A stretch of 36,715 nucleotides of DNA from Nitriliruptorales bacterium (GTDB lineage Bacteria > Actinomycetota > Nitriliruptoria > Euzebyales > JAHELV01). The DNA is taken from contig JAHELV010000009.1 in assembly GCA_024644015.1 (NCBI GenBank), forward strand, positions 60,320-97,034, written 5' to 3'. A program made the translations under genes and the position numbers. The notes under the pieces were generated by a model that did not search any database, had not been told where the DNA came from, and worked only from the letters and a program-made list of their open reading frames with translations. Positions 8,220 to 16,975 of the stretch are shown piece after piece. The first letter of the stretch is position 1, and every line of letters begins with the position of its first letter.

Positions 8220-8695
8220 CCGGGTGAACACGCGGGCGACCACGAGCAGATGGCGCCCAGTGATCTGACCCAGCCCACGGCGAGCCGAACGCTGCGGCAG
8301 GGCTGCCCAGCCGGCGTAGGCGAGGGAGAACATATCCCCTCGGTCACCGGCGAGAGGCTGACCTCCCGCACCGCACCTGGAGCCGTCATTCCCATGGCGT
8401 GACGGTGAGCGTGTGACCGCCGGGCGCAACGCCGGACGTCCCCACGGATGCGGGCCGGACGGCGCGGCGACGGACCGCGCGTCGCGTCGCGGAACCGACC
8501 GGCAACCGGGCATCGGCGGGGAACCGCGACGACCGTCGGGGGCTGCAGCATTGATCAGGCCGAACGGCCGTACGCTCACGGCCGTTTGCTGGTGAGCGAG
8601 GGTCGGCAACGGTGTCAACTGGGCATCGTGACCGCCCGACCGGACGCACGCCCGCCGTGTCTGTATGACGCGCGACGCCGAGGAGTGGACCGCCA
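8220..8695. other. 476-base non-coding stretch before rtcB
   Basis: No credible gene. It holds a perfect 9-base inverted repeat (8563-8586, separate entry), a TATGAC hexamer at 8664-8669 that could be the rtcB -10 element, and at 8641-8654 the sequence CGGACGCACGCCCG, which matches only 8 of 11 defined positions of the DosR box. The rest shows no structure I can identify. Confidence 0.5.
8563..8586. terminator. Stem-loop, 9-base perfect stem
   Basis: AACGGCCGT, six-base loop ACGCTC, then ACGGCCGTT. The stem is perfect and GC-rich, and the right arm ends in TTTGCT on the plus strand, a short T run only. It may terminate cupin transcription or be a regulatory element in front of rtcB. It lies 344 bases after the cupin stop, rather far for a simple terminator. 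Confidence 0.4.
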
Positions 8696-10126
8696 ATGCT
8701 CGTCGATGACCTCGAGGCACTGAGCCCTGTGCAGTGGCGGCTGCCACCCCACGGCGCCATGCGGGTGCCCGGTATCGTGTTCGCCTCCAAGGAACTGCTG
8801 CCCGCGCTCGCCGAGGACCAGGCGCTGCAGCAGGTCGCGAACGTGGCCACGCTGCCGGGCATCGTCGAAGCCTCGTATGCGATGCCCGACATCCACTGGG
8901 GCTACGGCTTCCCGATCGGGGGTGTGGCGGCGACGGAGGTCGACGACGGAGGGGTCGTATCGCCCGGCGGCGTCGGCTTCGACATCTCGTGCGGCGTCCG
9001 GCTGCTCGTCGCTCCACTCGAGCGCGAGGAGCTCGCTGCGAGCATCGACCCGCTCATGGACGCCCTCGCCGCGCGCGTCCCCAAGGGCCTGGGCCGCGGC
9101 AGCGTCTGGGAGCTTCGCGACGATGCGGACCTCGAGCGGGTCCTTCGCGGCGGCGCGCGGTTCGCCGTCGAACGGGGCTTCGGCGTGGCCGGCGACCTGG
9201 ACCGCTGCGAGGACCTGGGCGTGGTCGCCGACGCGGATCCCGCGCAGGTGAGCGACCGCGCGAGGGCCCGTGGCCTGCATCAGGTCGGCAGCCTCGGCTC
9301 GGGCAACCACTTCCTGGAGGTCCAGGCGGTCGAGCGGCGCTTCGACCCGGCCACCGCCGACGCACTGGGGCTCACACCGGGACGGGTGTGTGTCATGATC
9401 CACACGGGTTCACGCGGGCTCGGCCACCAGGTCTGCTCGGACCACGTCAAGGCGATGCGCGCGGCGATGCCGCGATACGACATCACGGTGCCCGACCGGC
9501 AGCTGGCGTGCGCGCCCGTGCGGTCACCGGAGGGCCGGGCGTATCTCGGCGCGATGGCCGCCGCGGCCAACTACGGTCGGGCGAACCGGCAGCTGTTGAC
9601 CGAGGCCGCGCGTGACGCGTTCGCGGCCGCGACCGGGCGCCGCGACCTCGAGCTGCTCTACGACGTGTCACACAACCTGGCCAAGCTCGAGACCCACGAG
9701 GTCGACGGCGAGGGGCGGCTCCTGTGCGTGCACCGCAAGGGCGCGACCCGCATCCTGCCACCGGGGCACGCGGACCTGCCCGACGACCTCGCCGAGATCG
9801 GCCAACCCGCGCTGATCCCCGGGTCGATGGGCACGGCGTCGTACGTGATGGTCGGCACACCTTCCGGGGCGGCGTTCGCGTCGACCTGCCACGGTGCCGG
9901 GCGTACCCTCAGCCGCCACGCCGCCAAGCGCCGCATCCGCGGCGCGGCGCTGCGTGCCGAGCTCGAGGAGCAGGGCGTGCACGTGCGCCCGGGGTCAATG
10001 GCGGGGCTGGCGGAGGAGGCGCCGTTCGCCTACAAGGACATCGACGTCGTCGTCGAGACCTGCGAGCGCGCCGACCTGGGTCGCCGCGTCGCACGGCTAC
10101 TGCCGCTCGGCGTCGTCAAAGGTTGA
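8696..10126 (+). CDS. rtcB: RNA-splicing ligase RtcB
   Basis: A 476-residue 3'-phosphate/5'-hydroxyl RNA ligase that seals RNA using GTP and Mn2+. Family signatures are complete: [28 protein letters not shown] (Cys metal ligand), [40 protein letters not shown] with CVHRKGATR, and [12 protein letters not shown], where His399 corresponds to the guanylated nucleophile. Length is normal. The ATG has AGGAG about ten bases upstream. Convergent with archease, its known activating partner (10169-10597), with 42 bases between the stops. RtcB acts in tRNA splicing in archaea and animals, and in RNA repair in bacteria. Rv2631, the M. tuberculosis homologue, is DosR-induced (from memory). Confidence 0.95.
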   Translation: MLVDDLEALSPVQWRLPPHGAMRVPGIVFASKELLPALAEDQALQQVANVATLPGIVEASYAMPDIHWGYGFPIGGVAATEVDDGGVVSPGGVGFDISCGVRLLVAPLEREELAASIDPLMDALAARVPKGLGRGSVWELRDDADLERVLRGGARFAVERGFGVAGDLDRCEDLGVVADADPAQVSDRARARGLHQVGSLGSGNHFLEVQAVERRFDPATADALGLTPGRVCVMIHTGSRGLGHQVCSDHVKAMRAAMPRYDITVPDRQLACAPVRSPEGRAYLGAMAAAANYGRANRQLLTEAARDAFAAATGRRDLELLYDVSHNLAKLETHEVDGEGRLLCVHRKGATRILPPGHADLPDDLAEIGQPALIPGSMGTASYVMVGTPSGAAFASTCHGAGRTLSRHAAKRRIRGAALRAELEEQGVHVRPGSMAGLAEEAPFAYKDIDVVVETCERADLGRRVARLLPLGVVKG

Positions 10127-10168
10127 TCCGGGTCCGCCGGTTTCTCGCGCCAGGATGATCAGTTCGCC

Positions 10169-10597
10169 TCACACGTCGACGGTCGCGCGGCACACCCATC
10201 CGGCGCCCTCGGCGGTCAAGGTGGTGCCGGCGATGCCCTTCGGTGCGGGACCGGTCTGCGACACCCGCGCCAGCGACGCGAGCCCGAGGGTGCCACGCAG
10301 ACCGCCATCGGCGGATTCCGTCACGCTCACCGTCACCGGCACCGCATCGTGCACGTCGAGCACGTACAGCACCTCTTCGAGCAGCCCGACGACGATGTCG
10401 GCGTCGTCGCCTGCGGCGACGTCGACGGGCGCGCGCTCGGTGGCCTCGACCGTCGAGACATCCGCGAAGGTGTCCACCAGCGCGCGCACCGCCTCCGCGA
10501 GGCACGCGGTCCGCGACGGCGCCCACGCCTCGACGATCAGGTCCGCGGTGTGCGGCAACGCGCGGTGCCCGGTGCCACCGGGCGTCGCCACGGTCAC
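10169..10597 (-). CDS. Archease, RtcB activator
   Basis: A 142-residue cytoplasmic protein of the archease family, which speeds guanylation and turnover of RtcB. The N-terminal signature is GHRALPHTADLIVEAWAPSRTACLAEAVRALVD, matching the family's HTADxxxxAxG...EAFxxAxxALxD; the C-terminus holds the family's KGIAGTTLTAEG (usually KAxTYH...) and ends RATVDV. The usual acidic ligands are in part present (HTAD). GTG start with AGGAGG eight bases before it. It follows the CapA-like gene by 22 bases on the same strand and meets rtcB tail to tail. A dedicated pair with the RtcB at 8696 is likely. The matching M. tuberculosis gene is, from memory, Rv2630. Confidence 0.88.
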   Translation of the reverse strand: MTVATPGGTGHRALPHTADLIVEAWAPSRTACLAEAVRALVDTFADVSTVEATERAPVDVAAGDDADIVVGLLEEVLYVLDVHDAVPVTVSVTESADGGLRGTLGLASLARVSQTGPAPKGIAGTTLTAEGAGWVCRATVDV

Positions 10598-10619
10598 CCG
10601 GCGCCCTCCTCATGGCCGC

Positions 10620-11588
10620 TCACCACGGCAGCCCGATTCGGAGCACACCGTCGACCTCCGCCAGCGGCAGCGGCCGGATCGCGGCCCGCAGCCGGCGGGC
10701 GATCCACCGTCGGTCCGCGCCGTCCGCGACCCGCGTGTACGCGTACTCCAGTCGCAACGGCAGCGCATCGATCCGCACCGCACGGCCGTCGTCGACGGTC
10801 ACGAGCCACAGCAGGCCCAGGTCGTTGCGCGCCCACCGTTGCACGGCGTAGTCGTCGACGAAGTCTCCGAGGTCGTACAGCACGGCACATTGCGAGATCA
10901 CGTCGACGCCCTGGAACACGTGGGCGGAGTGCCCGGCGACCACCATGGCGCCGGCGTCGGCGAAGGCCGCCGCGCAGGTACGCACGTGCGGTACCGGCTC
11001 GGTGACCATGTTGGGGCCCCAGTGGGGTGACGCCACGACGACGTCGGCCTCGCTCGCCGCGATGCCGTCACGCACCCAGTCGGGCACGTGGGTCCGCAGG
11101 TCCGCGTAGGCGATCCCCGGCCGCGCGGCGCGGGCGGCGTATGCCTCGGGGTGGTCGGACAGCGACCACAGCTCCACCGTCTGACCGCGCCGCGCGACGG
11201 ACGCGGGCCGACGTGCCTGCTCGACGTCGGCGCCCCCGCCGGCGTGCGCGATCCCGACCTCGTCGAGGTGGGCGACCGTGTCGAGCAGCGCGTCGGTGCC
11301 GAAGTCCAGGGCGTGGTTGTTGGCCAGCGTCACAGCGTCGACACCCAGGCGCGCCAGCGTCGTTGCGGCCGACGGCGGCGCACGGAAGAAGAACGGCTTG
11401 CGCGGGTCGGGCCACGGCGCGCCCCGATCCGAGATGCAGCACTCCAGGTTGCACACGACCAGGTCGGCCCCACCGGCGACCTCGGCGACCTCGGGACTGC
11501 AGATCGGCCGGCCAGGGTCCTCCACCAGCTGTGCGCCGACACCGCGGCCCAGCATCGTGTCGCCGGCGAACGCGATCGTCAGCCGCAT
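10620..11588 (-). CDS. CapA-family (PGA_cap) metallophosphatase-like protein
   Basis: A 322-residue protein of the CapA/poly-gamma-glutamate family, which has a calcineurin-like metallophosphoesterase fold. Visible motifs: AFAGDTMLGRGVG (first Asp), VCNLECCISDRG (NLE), TLANNHALDFG (NNH), VVVASPHWGPN and VVAGHSAHVFQGVD (GHSAH). There is no signal peptide, so it is probably cytoplasmic, unlike secreted CapA. The enzymatic substrate is unknown. M. tuberculosis Rv0574c belongs to this family and is DosR-regulated (from memory). It starts 60 bases after the glycan operon's last gene on the same strand and precedes archease by 22 bases, so read-through from the operon is possible. Confidence 0.88.
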   Translation of the reverse strand: MRLTIAFAGDTMLGRGVGAQLVEDPGRPICSPEVAEVAGGADLVVCNLECCISDRGAPWPDPRKPFFFRAPPSAATTLARLGVDAVTLANNHALDFGTDALLDTVAHLDEVGIAHAGGGADVEQARRPASVARRGQTVELWSLSDHPEAYAARAARPGIAYADLRTHVPDWVRDGIAASEADVVVASPHWGPNMVTEPVPHVRTCAAAFADAGAMVVAGHSAHVFQGVDVISQCAVLYDLGDFVDDYAVQRWARNDLGLLWLVTVDDGRAVRIDALPLRLEYAYTRVADGADRRWIARRLRAAIRPLPLAEVDGVLRIGLPW

Positions 11589-11648
11589 GCGGAGCCGTTC
11601 ACCGCAGTCCCCACAGGTGCGCCTCCGCAGTCCAGCGGCATGTCGCCA

Positions 11649-12206
11649 TCACAAGCGTTCTTCCCACATCACCACGCTTCGATCCCGTGGGCCAGGTCCT
11701 TCCCGCCAGTTGGCGCCCGGTGGTGTGCGAAGGCGACAGCCGGGGTCCGTCACCGTGTCGTCCGGGGCACGGCCGAACACCAGACGGTCGAACGCGACGT
11801 ACTTGATGATCCACAGCACGCCGGTCGTGGCCACGGCCGCCGCGAGCACGATGAGCGTCTGCGCGGCCCGGCTGTCGCTGAGCTGTCGCGCGACGCCCTC
11901 GGCGGCTCCGACCGCCCACGTCGACACGGCCAGCCCGGTCGCAGACAGCACCCAGTAGGGCCCAACCTCCGCCAGCAGGCGCGACCGGTCAGTGCGTCCC
12001 CACGTCCAGCGACGGTTCAGGGTGTAGCCGGGCACCGCTCCCGCAACGAAGGCGACGAGATTGGAGACTCGCGCACTCCAGGTGAGTACTCCGAAGCACA
12101 GGATCAGCACCGTGTGGGCCACTACGACGGACACCAGCGACACCATGATGTAGCGCCAGCGCTTCCGCGAACGGACGCCCCGCACGATGGAAGCGACGTG
12201 CCTCAC
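11649..12206 (-). CDS. GtrA-family membrane protein
   Basis: A 185-residue, four-helix membrane protein of the GtrA/DPMS family, proposed to move polyprenyl-phosphate sugars across the membrane or to anchor the enzyme that makes them. Family features: basic N-terminus (RSRKRWRYIMVS), first two helices, VAGAVPGYTLNRRWTWGR (the conserved NRxWTW-type motif), and the last helices ending IIKYVAFDRLVFG. The GTG start at 12206 overlaps the upstream stop by four bases (GTGA), which decides the start. A polar C-terminal tail of about 35 residues is longer than usual. Last gene of the glycan operon. Confidence 0.85.
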   Translation of the reverse strand: MRHVASIVRGVRSRKRWRYIMVSLVSVVVAHTVLILCFGVLTWSARVSNLVAFVAGAVPGYTLNRRWTWGRTDRSRLLAEVGPYWVLSATGLAVSTWAVGAAEGVARQLSDSRAAQTLIVLAAAVATTGVLWIIKYVAFDRLVFGRAPDDTVTDPGCRLRTPPGANWREGPGPRDRSVVMWEERL

Positions 12207-14431
12207 CCGCTGACCCGATGGGCGACGCAGTGCCGCTGGACGCGGTAGACGAGCAGGCTGGCGGTCTCCTCGCCGCGGCGGTAGCACTCGTCCCGGTCGA
12301 ACCGGGCGCGCCAGCCCGTGTCCTTGAGCACGAGCACGTCCGTGATGTCGTGTCGCTCGATGATCGCGCGCTGGTCGAATGACTCGATCGCTCCGGGCCG
12401 GGAGCGGGCGGCCACGTCGACCGTGATCGTCAACCTGTCGACGTCGCCCGCCTGCACGCGTACCGCGGGCATGCCGTAGCGCTCATCCTGCGCCACCGCG
12501 CTGACCTCGGCTCCGGGACTTGTGATCGCGATATCGACGGTCTCGTCCGGCAGCTCGACGGTGGCCGCCACCGTGTCGCCGCCCAAGTTGGCCGCATCGG
12601 TCCACGGGAACCCGTACGCCGGCCACAGGAACAGGTCCCAGTCGCCCCCTTGGGCCGGATCGGCGAGCTCGTAGGTCATGTCCAGGCGACCCCCCTGCAA
12701 TCGGAGCTCCTGGCGCATCACCTCGGCGCCGGCAGCGCCGTGGATGACAGCGATCTCACGCTCGCCGACGACGCGTCGCGTGTCCAGCGACAGCGGGACC
12801 GGATGCTCATCGACCAGCGTGTTGGCGAAGAGCAGCGGGCGGTACAGACCTCCCGACCACACCTGGATGGCCGGGCCCGCGTGGGTTCCGGACGGGCCGG
12901 TGGCGACCTGCAGGGCACCGTTCTGCAGTCCCTCGGCACCGGCGAACACCTGCTGCACGGCGGCGCCGGTGCTCACCTGCTCGGGGATCAGGCTCAAGTA
13001 CGGCGCCGTCGGCCCGAAGGCGGCGCGGCGCGCGAGACCCTCGACGTACCAGGACGCCACCACCCCGCTGCCGTAGTCGTTGCCGCGCCACGACGTGGCG
13101 ACCGTGCCGGTCCGTCGCGCGAGGCCCTCGAGGACGTCGACGTCGTCGGGCTGGAGCCACTGGTAGTAGGACGCCGAACGTTCGATTCGTGGTCCGTAGC
13201 CGCCGAACCCCAGGCCTCCCACCAGGGCGACCAGCAGGATCGCCGCGGCGGCGCGGGGACGTACGAACCACGAGCGCACGATTCGGAGCGGGTCGCCGGC
13301 GAGGTGCAACGCGGCCGCGAGGCCGGCGGCGACCGCGACCGGAAGGACGTACGCGATGCGGGATACGTAGTCCGTGCTGGCGTTCACCGCGGCGCCCATG
13401 ACGACGAAGAGCGTGCCGACCGCCGTGACGACTGCCAGCGGCCCGGGCGAGCGGAATGCGACAGCGCCGACCACGGCCACGATCAGGAGGGCGGTCGCGA
13501 GTCGGCCGCCGGTTGCCCAGCCCAGCATGCTCGTGACCGCGTCGAGGCGCGGAATCTGCAGCGCGAAGTGGCCGCCACCCTGGAGCCGCCGGTACACGGG
13601 CAGCGCAGCGCCCAGGAACACTTCGAACGTCACGAGGGCGACCACGATGCCGCGTAACCCCGTCGGTCCCCAGCCGTTCGACGGACGCCGGTGCGCACCG
13701 ATGTGCACGATCCACCGCAGCGTCACACACCAGGCGGCGACGGCCAGCAGAAACGGATGCGCGAGTGCCGTCACACCCAGCGAGGCGCCGGTGAGCGCGC
13801 CGCCCCAGGGGTGGCCGCCCACCCATCGTTCCATCGCCGAGACCGACAGCGCGACCGCGGCCATGCCGACGAGTGTCGCGCCACCCTGCCATCCCAGCAG
13901 TTCGGCGGTGATCGGAGACATCGCGGCCAACGCGCTGGCGAGCAGCGCAGGACCAGGTGAGACCCAGCACCTCGCGAGGAGGTACAGGGCGACCTGGAGG
14001 AATGCCAGTGCCACGCCGAGGGCGACGAGGACGGCGGCGACGGGATCATGCACGATCGACCGCACGACGAGGAGGAGCAGCGGGAACAGCGGCGCATGAC
14101 GCAGCTCACGAACGCCGCGGCCCACAAGGGCATCGGCGTCCGCCAGGTAGTGCGCGGCGTCGGGGGTCAGGTACAGGCTGACACCCTGCAGGTAGAGCGC
14201 CGTCAACGCCAGGACTCCGGCAACGGTGGCTGCGAGCGGCAGCGAGCGCGCGATCCGGCTGCCGATGACGACGATCGCCCGGCTTCTGCCAGCGGCCCGA
14301 CGCAGCGCGGCACTCGACGGAGGTGTCCGTGGCCAGACGAGTGCGTAGCGCCGCGGTCGAGGCCGCCGACGTCGCACGATGGGTGGCGCCGGCAGCGACC
14401 CGACCTGCGCCGCGAACCAGTTCCTCTTCAC
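12203..14431 (-). CDS. Large GT-C-like membrane glycosyltransferase
   Basis: A 742-residue membrane protein. A very basic N-terminus (PIVRRRRPRPRRY) is followed by about 11 hydrophobic helices to residue ~415, then a ~320-residue extracytoplasmic domain. The first outer loop has LTPDAAHYLADADALVG, where an acidic residue next to the membrane is the usual catalytic position of GT-C enzymes (PMT/ArnT type). This suggests transfer of a sugar from a polyprenyl-phosphate donor outside the membrane; the acceptor is unknown. GTG start overlapping the upstream stop by four bases (GTGA). It pairs with the 508-residue relative encoded just upstream, and the GtrA protein follows directly. Confidence 0.7.
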   Translation of the reverse strand: MKRNWFAAQVGSLPAPPIVRRRRPRPRRYALVWPRTPPSSAALRRAAGRSRAIVVIGSRIARSLPLAATVAGVLALTALYLQGVSLYLTPDAAHYLADADALVGRGVRELRHAPLFPLLLLVVRSIVHDPVAAVLVALGVALAFLQVALYLLARCWVSPGPALLASALAAMSPITAELLGWQGGATLVGMAAVALSVSAMERWVGGHPWGGALTGASLGVTALAHPFLLAVAAWCVTLRWIVHIGAHRRPSNGWGPTGLRGIVVALVTFEVFLGAALPVYRRLQGGGHFALQIPRLDAVTSMLGWATGGRLATALLIVAVVGAVAFRSPGPLAVVTAVGTLFVVMGAAVNASTDYVSRIAYVLPVAVAAGLAAALHLAGDPLRIVRSWFVRPRAAAAILLVALVGGLGFGGYGPRIERSASYYQWLQPDDVDVLEGLARRTGTVATSWRGNDYGSGVVASWYVEGLARRAAFGPTAPYLSLIPEQVSTGAAVQQVFAGAEGLQNGALQVATGPSGTHAGPAIQVWSGGLYRPLLFANTLVDEHPVPLSLDTRRVVGEREIAVIHGAAGAEVMRQELRLQGGRLDMTYELADPAQGGDWDLFLWPAYGFPWTDAANLGGDTVAATVELPDETVDIAITSPGAEVSAVAQDERYGMPAVRVQAGDVDRLTITVDVAARSRPGAIESFDQRAIIERHDITDVLVLKDTGWRARFDRDECYRRGEETASLLVYRVQRHCVAHRVSG

Positions 14432-15954
14432 GGTTTCTCGATCTTGATCACGACAGCTGCCGCGTTGTCGAACACGACGTGTTGCCGCCATTGCCTGACA
14501 GCGTCTGGACGGTGCGCGGGGCCATCTGTGGTGAGCAGCACGTAATCAACGCCCAGGCGTTCGGCCCTGCGGATGCCTTCCCGTGTCGGCAGACCGACGC
14601 GATGGAAAAGGCCATTCGCCACGCGGGCACGATCGCGTTCGGCCTCGAACGTCAGCCACCGCAGCGGCGCGGCGTAGATCACCCGCCGCTGGCTCAGGCC
14701 CTCGACCCACCAGCCGAACGGAGCGCCCCGCACAGCAGAGACCGCAATGGTCGCATCGTGCGGCGTGTGCCGGTCGATCCAGCCGACCGCGGCGAGCAGA
14801 TCGCCGTCCAGCACCGCATACGTCATCTGCTGTCGCGGAGCGTCCGCCACCCCTGCCGCGGTGACGACCACCAACGCGACCGCACTCGACGCCATCAGTG
14901 CTCGCCAGAGGCCACCGCTCCGCGTCTGCGCCACGCGCAACGTCACACCTGTCACGGCCAGCAGTGGGATCTCGTGCAGGACGCGAGGTTGGCCGGTCAT
15001 GAGGAACAACGCGGGCAGACCGAACAGCAGCCCGGCCGTCATCACGCCCAGTCGCGTACGCCCACCGTCGCGTGCGACCGCGGTGATCGCCAGGAGGCAT
15101 CCGGCAGCCCAGACCGGCCACGCCGCTCCGTGCACCAGGACGAACCGGGCCGGCACGTCCCCGATCGAGATGGCCGCCATCGCTGGCTCGGCGTGCCGGG
15201 CACTGACCAGCGCCGGCACGATGCGGCCATACAACGGTGCCAACGGCGCAGCCGCTGCCGCCGCAAGCAGGATCGCGGTCAGCAGTCGGCGCCTCACGAC
15301 GTGGCCGCCGCGGATCAGAGACGCTGCAGCGACACCGCCCCACGCGGCGCAGCCGACGGCTGCGGAGGCATGTGACGTCGCCAACACCAGCGTCGATGCG
15401 GCGATGGTGCCAAGGAGCGCCGAACGATCACCGTTGTCGAGCCATCCGCTGAGCGTCCAGATCCCGCCGACGACCAGCGCGCTGCCGAGCAGCTGTGGAT
15501 ACCCACCCCATGCGGCCATCGCCCCGGTCGCGGGCGTCAACAACAGGGTGCCGGCGAGCAGTGGAGCCGCCCCCTGTACGGCACGTCGCGCGACGGGATA
15601 GAAGGCGACGGCCGGAGCGACCGCGCTGACCCCACCGATCGCCATCACGCCGCCGACTGGTCCGAGCAGGGCGACGACGGCGGTGGTCAGCAGCGGCACG
15701 ACCGGCGGATACGTCACGCCTTCGGGACGCGCCGGCCCCCCGAGCAGCGCATTGCCGAAGGCCAACCAGTTGCCGCCGTCCACACCCACCGGCGCGCCGT
15801 CGAGGACCAGGTGGCTTGCCCGGACGAGGACCGCCAGACCGACCATCACCGCGAAGACGAGATCGGCGCGGCCCAGCGCAGACGGCGAGGGCTCGACCGG
15901 GTCGTCGTGGCCGGCCGCTGACGAAACGTGGCGGCGGAGGATCCCGGCGGTCAT
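14428..15954 (-). CDS. GT-C-like polytopic membrane protein
   Basis: A 508-residue membrane protein with about ten hydrophobic helices and a C-terminal extracytoplasmic domain of roughly 130 residues (from about 375: AVLDGDLLAAVGWIDRHTPHDATIAVS, then GVDYVLLTTDGPAH). The first loop contains DGAPVGVDGGNWLAFGNALLGG, with acidic residues where GT-C glycosyltransferases have their catalytic Asp. I assign it to the dolichyl-phosphate-mannose type superfamily by topology, not close similarity. The ATG overlaps the upstream oxidoreductase stop by four bases (ATGA), and its own stop overlaps the next gene's GTG. It would use sugars supplied by the GT2 and GtrA proteins of the operon. Confidence 0.65.
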   Translation of the reverse strand: MTAGILRRHVSSAAGHDDPVEPSPSALGRADLVFAVMVGLAVLVRASHLVLDGAPVGVDGGNWLAFGNALLGGPARPEGVTYPPVVPLLTTAVVALLGPVGGVMAIGGVSAVAPAVAFYPVARRAVQGAAPLLAGTLLLTPATGAMAAWGGYPQLLGSALVVGGIWTLSGWLDNGDRSALLGTIAASTLVLATSHASAAVGCAAWGGVAAASLIRGGHVVRRRLLTAILLAAAAAAPLAPLYGRIVPALVSARHAEPAMAAISIGDVPARFVLVHGAAWPVWAAGCLLAITAVARDGGRTRLGVMTAGLLFGLPALFLMTGQPRVLHEIPLLAVTGVTLRVAQTRSGGLWRALMASSAVALVVVTAAGVADAPRQQMTYAVLDGDLLAAVGWIDRHTPHDATIAVSAVRGAPFGWWVEGLSQRRVIYAAPLRWLTFEAERDRARVANGLFHRVGLPTREGIRRAERLGVDYVLLTTDGPAHRPDAVRQWRQHVVFDNAAAVVIKIEKP

Positions 15955-16967
15955 CGCCGGGCCGGGACCTCCGCGAGTTCGCTGACGAGCCGGTCCGCAA
16001 CAGCAACGACACGCAGCGCCTGCTCGCTGGTCACCGGCACCGGTCCACGCCCGAGTGTGGCGTCGACGAAGCGGTGGATCAGGACGTCGTGGCCCCAGAA
16101 GCTCCGCCCCAACGCCAGGCGTGTCCCGGACGCGACGAAACCGGTGGTGTGGTCAAGGACCGCCTTGGCCGACGTCCTGAGGATGTCACCCGCACGGTGC
16201 GCGCCGTCCGGTTGGACGCGCACGGCGATGTCGCGGAACAGGTCCAGTGCGACGACGCCGCGGTCGCTGCTCAAGACCACCTGCCATTCCGACACGGGTG
16301 CGTCGAAGACCATCGTGATCTGACCAGGAGCCGCGCCCCCGAGGAGCACTTCGGCGGTCCGCGGTTCTGAGCCCGCTGACCCGCGGAAGCGCGCGTGTTC
16401 GACCTCCAGCGGCCCGATGAAGTGGTCAAGCAGGTACAGCAGGTGAGGTACTTCGTCGAACATCAGACCGCCGGGCAGGTCCTGATACCAGGATGGAAGG
16501 CGGCGTTTGAGGCTGCTCAGCTGGACGCCGACGGCGTACCGGACCGGGTCGTCCGCGATGAAGCGCCGGCCTGCCGCCACCGCGCGGGAGAACAAGAAGT
16601 TGTGCGACACACACAGCATTCGGTCGGCTCGCTGCGATGCGGTAACCATGGCGTCGGCTTCGACGGTGTGCATCGCCATCGGCTTCTCGGTGAAGACATG
16701 GGCACCGTGCTCGAAGGCGGCGATCGCCAGCTCGGCGTGGCTCCACGGTGGCGTGGCGATGCTGATCACGTCGGGACCGAGCGCGAACAGCTCGTCGAGA
16801 TCCGCGACAGGGCGCGCAGACGGCACGTCCTCGGCCAACCGGCGGGCATGCTCGAGGTGACGGTCGTAGATGCCGACGATCTGGACGTCCCGGTGACTGG
16901 CGAATGACGGGATGTGGCGGGCCCGGGCGACCCAACCTGTCCCGATCATGCCGACACGAACAGCCAC
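15951..16967 (-). CDS. Gfo/Idh/MocA-family sugar oxidoreductase
   Basis: A 338-residue cytoplasmic NAD(P)-dependent dehydrogenase. N-terminal Rossmann motif GMIGTGWVARARHIPSF, then DVISIATPPWSHAELAIAAFEHGAHVFTEKPMAMH, with the EKP motif whose lysine is catalytic in the family. The C-terminal domain includes SWYQDLPGGLMFDEVPHLLYLLDHF, typical of the family (G..D...H). Such enzymes oxidise or epimerise nucleotide sugars or sugar derivatives; the substrate cannot be read here. GTG start at 16967 with AGGAG six bases before it, nine bases after the GT4 stop. Its place in the operon suggests it makes a modified sugar for the glycan. Confidence 0.88.
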   Translation of the reverse strand: MAVRVGMIGTGWVARARHIPSFASHRDVQIVGIYDRHLEHARRLAEDVPSARPVADLDELFALGPDVISIATPPWSHAELAIAAFEHGAHVFTEKPMAMHTVEADAMVTASQRADRMLCVSHNFLFSRAVAAGRRFIADDPVRYAVGVQLSSLKRRLPSWYQDLPGGLMFDEVPHLLYLLDHFIGPLEVEHARFRGSAGSEPRTAEVLLGGAAPGQITMVFDAPVSEWQVVLSSDRGVVALDLFRDIAVRVQPDGAHRAGDILRTSAKAVLDHTTGFVASGTRLALGRSFWGHDVLIHRFVDATLGRGPVPVTSEQALRVVAVADRLVSELAEVPARR

Positions 16968-16975
16968 GGTGGCTC

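Noticed and set aside
8641-8654. CGGACGCACGCCCG before rtcB as a DosR-like box
   Set aside because: 8 of 11 positions; the position before the putative -10 is suitable, but the match is too weak to list.
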